From JAOUEA01 sp035249905 (GTDB lineage Bacteria; Actinomycetota; UBA4738; HRBIN12): 64,000 bases of DNA. A program made the translations under genes and the position numbers. This document shows positions 40,809 through 49,197 of this stretch, piece after piece (positions within the stretch are counted from its first letter, which is position 1; every line of letters begins with the position of its first letter). The DNA lies in assembly GCA_035249905.1 (NCBI GenBank), contig DATFFT010000006.1, positions 1 to 64,000 on the forward strand. Direction: 5' to 3'. Below the pieces are notes generated by a model. It was not told where the DNA came from. It saw only the letters and a program-made list of their open reading frames with translations, and did not search any database.

Positions 40809-43637
40809 ATGACGTGTGCCGTTTGCGGACGCCCCCTTCCCGACGACGCCCGATTCTGTCCCGGATGCGGCGCCGCGGTCACGAGCTCGCTCGCCACCGA
40901 CGAGCGGAAGATCGTCACGGTCCTGTTCGCCGACCTCGTCGATTCCACCGGGCTCGCGCAGCGCCTCGACGCCGAGCGAGCGCGCGAGGTGCTCGGGCGC
41001 TTCTACGACGCCGCGACGCAGGAGCTGCTGAACCTGCGAGGGCGCCCCGAGAAGTTCATCGGCGACGCCGTGATGGCGGTCTTCGGGCTGCACCAGGTGC
41101 ACGAGGACGACGCGCTGCGAGCGGTCCGCGCGGGACTGGCGATCCGCGAGCGAGCCCGCCGCCTGCGTGCCGAGCTCGCGCTCGAGGTCGACCTCGAGGT
41201 CCGCGTGGGCATCGAATCAGGCGAGGCGGCGACCGGCACGGGTCCCACCGAGCAGCTGCTCGTGACCGGGTCGGTCGTGAACGCCGCCGCGCGCATGCAG
41301 GGCGCCGCCGCACCGGGTGAGGTGTTGGTCGGCGCCACGGCGCACTCGCTCACCCTGGCCGCCGTGTCCTTCGGCGAAGCGCGCGACGTCGAGGCGAAAG
41401 GGTTCGACGAGCGCCTCCGCGTGCACCCGGTGCTCGGCCTGACGACCAGGTCCGTCAGGCGAACGATCCCGTTCGTGGGCCACAGCCTCGAGCTCACCTC
41501 CCTCCGGGAGTCCTTCCATCGGGTGGCCGCCGGCGGCACTCCGACGCTCGTCACGATCACGGGCGAGGCGGGGGCTGGCAAGACGCGTCTGGCCGACGAG
41601 CTCATCGCGGGCCTCGAGCCCGGTGTCGCGGTGCTCCATGGGCACGCAGAGGTGCCCGCGGGCAGCGCCAGCTTCGCACCCGTCGCGGCGATCGTGCGCC
41701 AGCTCGCGGGCATCGACGAGAACGACCCGCCGGACCAGGTCACGCTGCGCCTCCGTGAGCTCGTCGACGGCTGCTGCGATGCGACCGAGAGCGAACGCGT
41801 GGCGGCGGGACTCGGTCTCAGCCTCGGCGTCTCGGAGCCCGGACGAGACGAGTCCGCGTTCATCGACGACGTGCAGAACGGGTTCCTTCGCTTGGTCGAC
41901 GGCCTCAGCTCCGGCCTGCCGGTCGTGCTCGAGTTCGAAGATGCTCACCAGCTGTCGGCCCCGATGCTCGACCTGGTCGAGCGGCTCGTGTCGCCGGGCC
42001 GGCGGGGTCCCGCGCTCGTGCTGGTGCTCGCTCGCCCGGAGCTGCACGAGCTGCGACCCCGATGGGCCGAGCACGCGTCCCATCACGTCCAGATCGGGCT
42101 GGCGCCGCTCTCCCGAGAAGATGCGGTCGAACTCGTCCGGCAGGCGGGCGGAGACCGGATCGACCCGCGAGAGGCCGGCGAGATCGCCGATCGAGCCGGC
42201 GGCAACCCCTTCTTCATCATCGAGACCACCGGTTGGCTGCTGCGCGAGGGGCGCACGCACACCCACGCCGTGCCACCGACCGTGCAGGCCGTCGTCGCCG
42301 CGCGCATCGACTCCCTGCGGCCGCCGACACGCGCGCTCGCCCGCCGCACATCGGTGTTCCTGTCGTCGTTCGACCTCGAGGAGGTCCGGGTCCTCGCTCC
42401 GGCCGAGGAGGCGGTGGAGGCGCGGTTGTCGGAGCTCGAGGACGCGGAGCTGTTCGATCGCATCGACGACGGCGCCCCTCGGTGGCGCTTCCGGCATCAG
42501 ACCCTGCGCGACGTCGCGTACGCGAGCCTGCCGAAGCGAGAGCGCCGGGAGCTGCACGTGGCGGTCGCCGATCGGCTCATCGCCGACGGGCACCGATCGT
42601 GGGCCGCCGACCACCTCGAGCAGGCCGCCTTCGCGGCCGCCGACCTCGAGCCGAACGCGCGAACGCTGCCCGACCGCGCTGCCGACGCCCTGACCGAGGC
42701 CGGTGACCGCGCGCGCCGGCGCATGGAGAATCGGTCGGCCCTCGATCGCTACCGGCGCGCGCTCGCGCTGGCCGGCGAGGGGTCGCTGTGGGGGGTCCGA
42801 GAGGCGCGCGTGCTCGCCGGCATGGGGGAGGCGTTCTACTGGCTCGGCGAGTACCCGGGGGCCACGGAGGTGCTCGACCAGGCAGTCGACCTCGCGACGC
42901 GCCTCGACGACGACGTCGCGCTCTCGCTCGCCCTGCGCTTCCTCGGCGACATCTCGATCAACGTCGCCGCCGACCTCGACCTCGCGGAACGGCAGCTGGC
43001 CGGCGCCCTCGAGGCCGCGGAGCGCCTCGGCGACCCCGACGCGATCGCCCGAACGCTGCTGTTCGCCGGCTGGGTGCCGTGGACCCGCAACCAGCTCGAG
43101 CAGGCCGAGGCGACCTGGCGCCGGGCGCTCGAGCTCGCGAGCTCGGTCGAGGACCGATGGGCCCTCGTGCGGGCGCTCGTCTCGCTCTCGATCGTGATCG
43201 GCGATCTCGACCGCCTCGACGAGGCGACCGCCACGATCGAACGGGCCCGCGAGACCGCCATCGACATGGGGGACCGGTTCAGCCTCGCCGTCGCCACCGT
43301 GCAGGAAGGCCGGCTGCTCGAGGAACGCGGCGACTTCGAGGCGTCGCTCCCCTACTTCGATCGCGGCATCGAGATCTACACGGAGCTCGGTGCCCGGTGG
43401 GAGCTGGGCGACGCGCTCGCCGAGCGCGGCATCGCCCAGCGTGAGCTCGGCCGCTACGACGAAGCGGAGCGCGACCTGCAACGAGCGATCGCGATCAGCG
43501 AGGAGCTCGGCGAGCGGCAGCTCGCCGGATGGACCTGGCGGGCGCTCGCCCACGTGTCGGAACGCCGGGGCGATCATGCCACCGCCGAGGAGCATCGGCG
43601 TCGTGCCGCGCTGGAGGAGTCTCGGCGCCCGCGGTGA
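40809..43637 (+). CDS. Zinc-ribbon, class III nucleotide cyclase, AAA-ATPase and TPR regulator
   Basis: A 942-residue signalling protein. A rubredoxin-type zinc ribbon has Cys3, Cys6, Cys17 and Cys20. The class III cyclase domain (about 33-210) has metal Asp42 and Asp86 and the VNAAARM transition-state Asn and Arg; the adenine-specifying Asp is replaced in QLLVTG, as is common in this family. Walker A is at 252-259 (GEAGAGKT), followed by an AAA/STAND-type ATPase with LEFEDAHQLS as Walker B-like region, and TPR-like repeats from about residue 640 to the end. Such proteins couple an unknown signal to ATP hydrolysis and possibly cAMP production. Cytoplasmic; monocistronic. Confidence 0.88.
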   Translation: MTCAVCGRPLPDDARFCPGCGAAVTSSLATDERKIVTVLFADLVDSTGLAQRLDAERAREVLGRFYDAATQELLNLRGRPEKFIGDAVMAVFGLHQVHEDDALRAVRAGLAIRERARRLRAELALEVDLEVRVGIESGEAATGTGPTEQLLVTGSVVNAAARMQGAAAPGEVLVGATAHSLTLAAVSFGEARDVEAKGFDERLRVHPVLGLTTRSVRRTIPFVGHSLELTSLRESFHRVAAGGTPTLVTITGEAGAGKTRLADELIAGLEPGVAVLHGHAEVPAGSASFAPVAAIVRQLAGIDENDPPDQVTLRLRELVDGCCDATESERVAAGLGLSLGVSEPGRDESAFIDDVQNGFLRLVDGLSSGLPVVLEFEDAHQLSAPMLDLVERLVSPGRRGPALVLVLARPELHELRPRWAEHASHHVQIGLAPLSREDAVELVRQAGGDRIDPREAGEIADRAGGNPFFIIETTGWLLREGRTHTHAVPPTVQAVVAARIDSLRPPTRALARRTSVFLSSFDLEEVRVLAPAEEAVEARLSELEDAELFDRIDDGAPRWRFRHQTLRDVAYASLPKRERRELHVAVADRLIADGHRSWAADHLEQAAFAAADLEPNARTLPDRAADALTEAGDRARRRMENRSALDRYRRALALAGEGSLWGVREARVLAGMGEAFYWLGEYPGATEVLDQAVDLATRLDDDVALSLALRFLGDISINVAADLDLAERQLAGALEAAERLGDPDAIARTLLFAGWVPWTRNQLEQAEATWRRALELASSVEDRWALVRALVSLSIVIGDLDRLDEATATIERARETAIDMGDRFSLAVATVQEGRLLEERGDFEASLPYFDRGIEIYTELGARWELGDALAERGIAQRELGRYDEAERDLQRAIAISEELGERQLAGWTWRALAHVSERRGDHATAEEHRRRAALEESRRPR

Positions 43638-43655
43638 GCGGCGCCGCGTCGGGGC

Positions 43656-44072
43656 TCAGACGACGGTCAGGCTGATCGGGACCGCGACGGCCTTCGAGAC
43701 CGGGCAGTTCAGCTTGGCGTCTTCTGCCGCGGCACGGAACTCCTCGGCGTCGAGCCCCGGTACGTCGCCCGAGGACTCGAGCCTGATGCCCGTGATGCCC
43801 TCCCCCGGCTGGAAGTCGACCTCGGCGCGCGTTCGCAACGTCGTCGGGGGCGTACCGTTCTTGGCGAGCACGTTCGAGAGCGACATCGAGAAACATGCCG
43901 CGTGTGCGGCTGCGATGAGCTCCTCGGGGCTCGTGCGGCCGCCGGGCTCCTCGGTGCGTGAGGCCCAGGTGACATCGAACGAACCCAGTCCGCTCGAATC
44001 GAGGCTGGTCGTGCCGTTCCCCTCGGTGAGGTTGCCGTGCCATTCGGCGTTGGCGACGCGTGTCGCGGCCAT
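43656..44072 (-). CDS. OsmC-family peroxidase
   Basis: This 138-residue thiol peroxidase of the OsmC/Ohr family reduces organic hydroperoxides. The two redox cysteines are Cys60 (AAHAACFSMSLS) and Cys123 (KLNCPVSKA). The N-terminus (VANAEWHGNLTEGNGTTSL) resembles OsmC more than Ohr. AAGGAGG precedes the ATG at the right spacing. It converges on the cyclase-ATPase gene, 18 bases away, and follows the secreted-protein gene at 44091 with an 18-base gap. With the peroxiredoxin at 24 kb it contributes to peroxide defence. Confidence 0.92.
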   Translation of the reverse strand: MAATRVANAEWHGNLTEGNGTTSLDSSGLGSFDVTWASRTEEPGGRTSPEELIAAAHAACFSMSLSNVLAKNGTPPTTLRTRAEVDFQPGEGITGIRLESSGDVPGLDAEEFRAAAEDAKLNCPVSKAVAVPISLTVV

Positions 44073-44090
44073 GGTTCCCGCCTCCTTCGC

Positions 44091-44660
44091 TCAGTAGGTG
44101 GTCAGTCTCGCGGCGACGGTGTCACGGGCGCCCCATCGTCCGGCCGAACGCACACGGATCGTGCACGTGTAGGAGACGCCCTCGCGATGGGTGCTCGCAA
44201 CGATGTTGACGGTGAACACCCTCTTCTTGCCCTCAGACGCGGGCGGCAGGTCGAACGACAGCGTGCCCTGCCTGAAGGCCTTCGTCACGTTGCGGGCCTT
44301 CCAGCTGGGGAGCTTGTGTTTGCCCATGAGCACCGCGTTCAGCGTGAAATGCCGCGTGCCCGTGCACCCCTGAACCGTCAGGGTGTCGGGTCGGTCGCCG
44401 TCGTTCTGCACGGTGACCCAGAATCGAGCGCCCTCGCCGTCTTCCAGGCGAACCGCGACCGTCTGCCTCGCGGCCGTTCCGTTGTGGACGTTACGGCCTT
44501 TCCACGGGTGTGGAAGCGGATCGATCGTGCACCCCGTGCTCAACCCGCAGAGCTTGATCCAGGCGTCGGCCTGGTACTCGGCCGCCACGGCCGGCGTCGT
44601 GCCGGCGAGCAGCGACATCCCCACGATCGAGGCCAACAGCAGGGCGGCGGGCCGTCGCAT
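44091..44660 (-). CDS. Secreted protein of unknown function
   Basis: This 189-residue exported protein has a signal peptide at 1-27 (MRRPAALLLASIVGMSLLAG, then an AVA-A cleavage site). The mature part is beta-rich, with four cysteines (LCGLSTGC, VQGCTG, YTCTIRV) that can form disulphides, and WVTVQNDGDRPDTLTVQGC is reminiscent of Ig-like or DUF11-like sandwich proteins. No catalytic motif. TAAGCT lies seven bases before the ATG, so it is probably leaderless. Function not assigned. Confidence 0.75.
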   Translation of the reverse strand: MRRPAALLLASIVGMSLLAGTTPAVAAEYQADAWIKLCGLSTGCTIDPLPHPWKGRNVHNGTAARQTVAVRLEDGEGARFWVTVQNDGDRPDTLTVQGCTGTRHFTLNAVLMGKHKLPSWKARNVTKAFRQGTLSFDLPPASEGKKRVFTVNIVASTHREGVSYTCTIRVRSAGRWGARDTVAARLTTY

Positions 44661-44667
44661 GCCGCAC

Positions 44668-44673
44668 AGCTTA
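44668..44673 (-). promoter_or_regulatory. -10 hexamer TAAGCT, leaderless transcript
   Basis: TAAGCT on the minus strand seven bases before the ATG at 44660, with no ribosome-binding sequence. Confidence 0.4.
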
Positions 44674-44702
44674 CGTGCAGCTCGAGGTCGGGTCAGGCCG
44701 TG

Positions 44703-45128
44703 TCAGTCCTCGTCCGGACGCCGCAGCCGTTTCGTGCGCGCCCGCCGCTTCTTCTCGGCCAGCCGTCGTTCGACCGAGGCGCGGGTCGCCTTCGTCGGCC
44801 GGCGCGCTCGGGGCGGCGGCGCGATCGCTTCCCGAAGCGTCTCGGCCATGCGGTCGCGAGCGGCCTCGCGGTTCCGCACCTGTGACCGATGCTCCGACGC
44901 GACGACCGTCAGCACCCCGTCGGCGAGCCGCCGATCGAGCCGCTCGAGGGCTCGCGCACGCAGGGTGGGCCCGAGCGCGCTCGTCGTCGTGATGTCGAGG
45001 CTGAGCTCGACCCGGGAGTCGGCGGTGTTCACCGACTGCCCTCCGGGTCCCGGAGACCGGCTGAAGCGCCAGCGCAGTTCCCGCTCGGCAACCACGACCG
45101 AGTCGGTGACGCGGAGCGGTCCTGCCAT
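44703..45128 (-). CDS. arfB: Peptidyl-tRNA hydrolase ArfB (ribosome rescue)
   Basis: This 141-residue release-factor-like protein frees stalled ribosomes by hydrolysing peptidyl-tRNA. The GGQ motif is at 29-31 in SRSPGPGGQSVN, followed by TADSRVEL. The basic C-terminal tail (RLAEKKRRARTKRLRRP) that enters the mRNA channel is present, distinguishing it from ordinary release factors. ATG45128 is preceded at seven bases by CATACT, suggesting a leaderless transcript; upstream extension is not conserved-looking. Confidence 0.93.
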   Translation of the reverse strand: MAGPLRVTDSVVVAERELRWRFSRSPGPGGQSVNTADSRVELSLDITTTSALGPTLRARALERLDRRLADGVLTVVASEHRSQVRNREAARDRMAETLREAIAPPPRARRPTKATRASVERRLAEKKRRARTKRLRRPDED

Positions 45129-45241
45129 CCCGTTCAGTATGGCCTGCACCACCCGCCGACCGACCCGCAGCCGTGGCGCCACGAGTTGCGAGGAGCCGGG
45201 AGCCGCCGTAGGGTCGGAAGGGACGACCGACGGAGGGGTCC

Positions 45242-46183
45242 ATGCGTCCACGCTTGCACCACAACCGCACCGGGCGTGCCAGCGTTGTCCTGATCGCCGG
45301 CATCGCCGCAGCGCTCGTCTTGATCGCCGGCCCGGCCGGAGCCCAGGACGCCGACTCGCGCGACGACCTGGTCGTGCTGACCGGAAGCCTGGTGGTCGCC
45401 GAGGGCGAGACGGTCGGCAGCGCGGTGATCTTCGACGGACCGGCCACGGTCGACGGCACCGTCCGCGAGAGCCTCGTGGTGTTCAACGGCCCCGTGGTCG
45501 TCTCGGGGACGGTGGAGCGGGACGTCGTCGTGTTCAACGGATCGGTGGTGGTGCGCTCGGGCGCGACGATCGAAGGCAACCTCATCACGGTCGAGTCGCC
45601 GACCGTCGAGGACGGGGCGACGATCGGAGGGGAGGAACGCCGAGTCGGAGCCGAGTTCGACTGGGCGACCTTCGGCTTCGCGAGCCGCTTCGCCTGGTGG
45701 GTCGGCTACTCGATCTCGACGTTGCTGCTCGGGCTGTTCCTGCTCGCCCTCGCTCCGGGGCTCGACCGAGCGATCCACGACGCGGGGCGCTCCCAGACCG
45801 GGGCGGCGATCGGATTCGGCGCGGTGGCGTTCTTCCTGCTGCCGGTCGTCGCCGTCCTGCTGGTGGCGATCGTCGTGGCCATCCCGCTCGGGCTGTTCCT
45901 GCTGCTCGCGCTCGCCCTGCTGTACACGATCGGGTACGTGGCGGGCGCACACGTGCTCGGCCGCAGGCTGGTCACGTGGCCGAGATCGCGCTTCGTGGCG
46001 TTCCTGGCGGGCTGGGGCATCCTGCGCCTGCTCGCCTTGATCCCCGTCATCGGCGGCCTCGTGTGGATCGTCGCCGCGATCTTCGGACTGGGTGTGTTGT
46101 GGGTGGCGATGCGCCGTTCGCCGACCACCCCGGCGACGCCCGAGACCCCTGCAGCCCCGCCGATGCCGGCATCGACGACGTAG
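45242..46183 (+). CDS. Membrane protein with bactofilin-like beta-helix repeats
   Basis: This 313-residue exported and membrane-anchored protein has a signal or first TM segment at about 14-35. Residues 40-135 contain short right-handed beta-helix repeats (TVGSAVIFDGPATVDGTV, VVFNGPVVVSGTV), as in bactofilins and polymer-forming cytoskeletal proteins. Three to five hydrophobic helices follow (about 149-175, 185-240, 250-290), then a Pro/Thr/Ala-rich tail. The beta-helix would lie outside the membrane if the signal is cleaved. GGAGG precedes the ATG. Possibly envelope structure; precise role unknown. Confidence 0.75.
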   Translation: MRPRLHHNRTGRASVVLIAGIAAALVLIAGPAGAQDADSRDDLVVLTGSLVVAEGETVGSAVIFDGPATVDGTVRESLVVFNGPVVVSGTVERDVVVFNGSVVVRSGATIEGNLITVESPTVEDGATIGGEERRVGAEFDWATFGFASRFAWWVGYSISTLLLGLFLLALAPGLDRAIHDAGRSQTGAAIGFGAVAFFLLPVVAVLLVAIVVAIPLGLFLLLALALLYTIGYVAGAHVLGRRLVTWPRSRFVAFLAGWGILRLLALIPVIGGLVWIVAAIFGLGVLWVAMRRSPTTPATPETPAAPPMPASTT

Positions 46184-46339
46184 CGTCCACCGGCGTCCAC
46201 CCCCGCTCGGGTCGGCTGCGAGAGCTGCGTCGTCCTCGCGTGAGGTTTCGATCGGGAGCCGCGATCGACGGTCCGACGGAGGCCGATGTGCCGACGCAGG
46301 CCGACGGTGTCGACGTCTTCGTCGCACCCGAGGCGAGGC

Positions 46340-47182
46340 TCAGGTCTCGGAGGGCACCAGCCCGAAGATCGTGCTCGCGGCTCCCGATCCCCGATGGTTC
46401 CTCGGTCCCCCGATCACGACCCATCCGCCGGCCGCGGGCATCTTCCCGAGGTGCGCGAGGTTCTCCAGCGTGAATCGATGGCGGTTGAGCGTCAGCCACG
46501 ACGGGGTGAACGAGACGTCGCTCGAGGGGTCGGGGCCGAACGTGTCCGACCCGAGCGCGCCGCGCCGGCCCAGCACGCCCGTCTCGATCAACCATCGAAC
46601 CGCCCACCGGGAGAACCCGGGCTGGCTGAACCTCGAACCCGGTTGGCCGCAGTTGTAGTAGGTGGGCTCGTCCCGCGCCAGCTCTGGCCCCCAGAACCGG
46701 TCGCATCCCGTCCACAGGAGCACCGCCGCACCCTCGGGCATCTCGCCGTGATCCGCCTCCCACTGCTGCAGGTCGGCCGTGGTGACGACATGGTTCGCGT
46801 TCGAAGCGACCTCGTCACGCACGTCGATGACGACGGCGGGCAGCAGGTAGTCGCCGACATCGAGGTCCCCGGCGCAGGCCTTGCCCTCTCGGAAGTGGCA
46901 CGGAGCGCTGTAGTGCGTGCCGGTGTGCTCGCCCTCGCGCACGTACTGCATGTAGAAGCCGTCGTCGGGCACGGTCGCGACGGTCTTGAGCGTGAACGCC
47001 GGATCGCCCGGGAACAGCGGAGTGCGCCTGGGGGCGTTGATGTGGCTGAGGCTCACCACCCGTGAGAAGCCGGGCAGCGTCGTGGCGTCGCCGCCTCCGC
47101 GGCGAGCCCCGGCGAGCCCCACCACGTAGCCTCCGGTCATGAGTGACGCCGCGGCGAGCACCGCGATCACCTTGATACGCAC
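46340..47182 (-). CDS. Secreted cyclase-family protein (kynurenine formamidase-like)
   Basis: This 280-residue cyclase-fold hydrolase has an N-terminal signal or anchor (about 3-25), unusual for a family that is normally cytoplasmic. The metal motif is H86-TGTH90-Y-S92, so the Asp of HxGTHxD is Ser92; Cys95 and His96 follow (APCHF). HPLLWTG-like (AAVLLWTGCDRFWG) and GSDTFGPDP segments fit the family. GTG47182 has GGGAGGTC upstream. A GGAAC-N17-CGTCC ECF-type promoter precedes it, and the anti-sigma gene lies just upstream, so it may be stress-regulated. Confidence 0.82.
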   Translation of the reverse strand: MRIKVIAVLAAASLMTGGYVVGLAGARRGGGDATTLPGFSRVVSLSHINAPRRTPLFPGDPAFTLKTVATVPDDGFYMQYVREGEHTGTHYSAPCHFREGKACAGDLDVGDYLLPAVVIDVRDEVASNANHVVTTADLQQWEADHGEMPEGAAVLLWTGCDRFWGPELARDEPTYYNCGQPGSRFSQPGFSRWAVRWLIETGVLGRRGALGSDTFGPDPSSDVSFTPSWLTLNRHRFTLENLAHLGKMPAAGGWVVIGGPRNHRGSGAASTIFGLVPSET

Positions 47183-47234
47183 GTCGGACCTCCCGTCCCT
47201 CGGAACCGGGACATCGTTGCGCGGCGATCTCCAC

Positions 47235-47261
47235 GGACGCAAGAGGGCGCGGCGAGGTTCC
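47235..47261 (-). promoter_or_regulatory. Putative ECF promoter of the secreted cyclase gene
   Basis: On the minus strand GGAAC (47261-47257), 17 bases, CGTCC (47239-47235): the classical ECF layout. It resembles the three GAAC/CGTA elements around the sigma-factor locus at 48.5-49.2 kb. Confidence 0.4.
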
Positions 47262-47266
47262 GACCG

Positions 47267-47947
47267 CTAGGAGGCCACGGGGACCGGCACGCGGCCTTCC
47301 ATCACCGTGGACCCGTCGGGCGTGCTCACACCGATCGAGGCGACGCGCTCTCGTGGCAGCGTCGAGTAGAGGCTGATGTAGAGATCGCCCTCGACCCCGA
47401 CGAACGTGCCCAGCGGCGAACGATCCCCCGTGCCGGCCTCCTCGAACCACACGGCGTACGTCTCGCCCGAGGAGAGTCCGGAGGTGGTGATCTCGACCCA
47501 CGTGCTGGTCGGGTCCTCGTGCAGCACGGCCTCTCCCAGCACGCCGGGCCGGGCCGCGGTGAGGGCCACCATCTCGCCGCCCGACGGCTCGGGCGGTCCG
47601 AGCGCCACCTGCCCGACGACGGCCACGAGCGCGAGCACCGCGGCCACGGCTCCGACGCGGACCGCGACGGAGCGCCGACGAGCCCGACCGAGGACGCCAC
47701 GCTCCCGTTCGATCCGCGTGAGCACCTGGTCGAGCATCGCTCGGGGGGGTTCGGCCGGTGTGCCCAGGCGCTCGGGATCGGCCATCGGCAACAGCCCGGC
47801 GACCGCCGCCAGCTCGGCCGCCTCCACCCGGCACGCGGCACAGCCTTCGAGATGGGCGCGCACCGCGGTGACGTCGGCGGGCTCGAGGTGACCCAGCACG
47901 AACGCACCCAGTAGCGGACGCACGTGGTCGTCAGGACCAGCGGTCAT
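47267..47947 (-). CDS. Zinc-binding anti-sigma factor (RskA/RsrA-like)
   Basis: This 226-residue single-span membrane anti-sigma factor is the likely partner of the sigma factor encoded immediately upstream. The cytoplasmic zinc motif is His32-x3-Cys36-x2-Cys39 (HLEGCAAC). A transmembrane helix lies at about 95-116, and the extracytoplasmic RskA-type domain has ETYAVWFEEAG and LGTFVG. The ATG47947 overlaps the sigma gene end by 17 bases, so the two are translationally coupled. An in-frame ATG further upstream (47965) is less likely. Confidence 0.9.
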   Translation of the reverse strand: MTAGPDDHVRPLLGAFVLGHLEPADVTAVRAHLEGCAACRVEAAELAAVAGLLPMADPERLGTPAEPPRAMLDQVLTRIERERGVLGRARRRSVAVRVGAVAAVLALVAVVGQVALGPPEPSGGEMVALTAARPGVLGEAVLHEDPTSTWVEITTSGLSSGETYAVWFEEAGTGDRSPLGTFVGVEGDLYISLYSTLPRERVASIGVSTPDGSTVMEGRVPVPVAS

Positions 47948-48476
47948 CCCAGCCCATCTCCTCAAGGGCGAGCCTCAGCGCTCGCAGGGCGTAGTACACG
48001 CGGCTCTTGACCGTGCCTTCGGGGATGCCGAGCTCCGACGCGACCTCCGCGTAGGGGCGCCGCCGGAAGTACGTCTCGAGCACCACGCGCCGATGGTCCT
48101 CGCCGATGCGTCGCAGAGCTTCCTCGATCTGCCAGGCGAGCAGCGCCTGTTCCAACCGGTCCTCCGCAGAGACGGCGCCGTCGATCGAACCCTCGATCGT
48201 CTCGTCGGACGCGGGCTCGGGCCAGATCGCGCGCGCCCGAGCCATGTCGATGACCACGTGCCGCAGGATCGCGAAGAGCCAGCCACGGAGGCTGCCGAGC
48301 TGAGGGTCGAACCGGTCGCCGAACCTCCATGCCCTCACGAACGTCTCCTGTACGGCTTCTTCGGCGAGGCCGTGGTCATTGAGCGACCGCACCGCGAAGC
48401 CGAACATCTCCCCGGCGTGCGCCGAATACGCGGCCCTGATGCCGCGCTCGTCGAGATCGAAGCGTGCTGCGCCCAT
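47931..48476 (-). CDS. ECF (sigma-70 family) RNA polymerase sigma factor
   Basis: This 181-residue group 4 sigma factor shows the region 2 sequence (AEEAVQETFVRAWRF, GSLRGWLFAILRHVVID) and region 4 with the helix-turn-helix (RRPYAEVASELGIPEGTVKSRV). Partnered with the RskA-like anti-sigma gene, it resembles SigK/SigL-type ECFs. ATG48476 is chosen; a CGAAC-N17-CGTACCC element lies upstream, closely matching those before the divergent lipoprotein and the DUF2231 gene, so it probably autoregulates. Confidence 0.92.
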   Translation of the reverse strand: MGAARFDLDERGIRAAYSAHAGEMFGFAVRSLNDHGLAEEAVQETFVRAWRFGDRFDPQLGSLRGWLFAILRHVVIDMARARAIWPEPASDETIEGSIDGAVSAEDRLEQALLAWQIEEALRRIGEDHRRVVLETYFRRRPYAEVASELGIPEGTVKSRVYYALRALRLALEEMGWDDRWS

Positions 48477-48487
48477 GGCCCGTTCCA

Positions 48488-48516
48488 GGGTACGGGCCAC
48501 GCGTCCCGACGGTTCG
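48488..48516 (-). promoter_or_regulatory. ECF-type promoter of the sigma factor operon
   Basis: Minus strand CGAAC (48516-48512), 17 bases, CGTACCC (48494-48488). Near-identical to the divergent element at 48531, which supports autoregulation by the encoded ECF sigma. Confidence 0.5.
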
Positions 48517-48530
48517 ATCTCGGACGGGGT

Positions 48531-48559
48531 TGAACGCCCTCGGTGCGGAGCCCGTATCC
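48531..48559 (+). promoter_or_regulatory. ECF-type promoter of the PF03640 lipoprotein gene
   Basis: TGAAC (48531-48535), 17 bases, CGTATCC (48553-48559). Same spacing and box sequences as the sigma promoter reading the other way. Confidence 0.5.
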
Positions 48560-48597
48560 CCGACGTCACGACGGCCCGGCGGAAGGAGACGACGACC

Positions 48598-49119
48598 ATG
48601 AGGATCGGAGCGATGCGGTCGGTCGCGATCGGGTTGGCGTTCGCCACGATGCTCGCCGCGTGCGCCGACGACGGCGGTGGCGAAGCTCCGGCACAAGGAT
48701 CGCCGGCCGCGGAGTCCGCCGCCAGCCCCCAGCCCGAGGCCCCCGCCGAGGGCACCGTGGCGGTGGCCGACTCGGATCTGGGATCGATCCTCGTCGACGC
48801 GGAGGGGATCAGCCTGTATCTGTTCGAGTCCGACACCGGCGGCTCGAGCACCTGCTACGACGACTGCGCCGCGACGTGGCCCCCACTGGTCGCCGAGGCG
48901 CCGACCGCCGGCGAGGGCGCCGACGAGGCGCTGCTCGGCACGACCGAACGCGACGACGGTGAGATGCAGGTGACCTACGACGGTCACCCCCTCTACTACT
49001 TCGCCTCCGACCAGGCTCCCGGCGACACGAAGGGTCAGGCCATCGGCGACGTCTGGTACGTCGTCGATGCCTCGGGCAAGGCCGTGACCGAGGACGGCAC
49101 GGGGCGGCCCGGGTACTGA
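48598..49119 (+). CDS. Lipoprotein with secreted repeats (PF03640-like)
   Basis: This 173-residue lipoprotein has a lipobox LAAC with Cys22, followed by an acidic Gly/Ala/Pro linker to about residue 58. Two repeats typical of the secreted-repeat family follow: LYLFESDTGGSSTCYDDCAATWPPL and its partner LYYFASDQAPGDTKGQ with VWYVVD. A CxxxC pair lies in the first repeat. The family's biochemical role is unknown; some members bind haem or take part in surface electron transfer, which I would not assume here. GGAAGGAG precedes the ATG. Divergent from the sigma gene and probably in its regulon. Confidence 0.85.
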   Translation: MRIGAMRSVAIGLAFATMLAACADDGGGEAPAQGSPAAESAASPQPEAPAEGTVAVADSDLGSILVDAEGISLYLFESDTGGSSTCYDDCAATWPPLVAEAPTAGEGADEALLGTTERDDGEMQVTYDGHPLYYFASDQAPGDTKGQAIGDVWYVVDASGKAVTEDGTGRPGY

Positions 49120-49136
49120 TCCAGGACGGCACGGAG

Positions 49137-49164
49137 CGAACGCGTGCACGGAGCTTCCGTATGC
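49137..49164 (+). promoter_or_regulatory. ECF-type promoter upstream of the DUF2231 gene
   Basis: CGAAC (49137-49141), 16 bases, CGTATGC (49158-49164). One base shorter than the two elements at the sigma locus but otherwise the same, leaving a leader of about 28 bases before ATG49198. Confidence 0.4.
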
Positions 49165-49197
49165 GGTTGACTCCTCCCGAGAAGGGAAGGAGGGCCC

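Noticed and set aside
46184..46339. Possible gene in the gap between convergent membrane protein and secreted cyclase genes
   Set aside because: No frame with a start, ribosome site or protein-like composition; no clear hairpin either.
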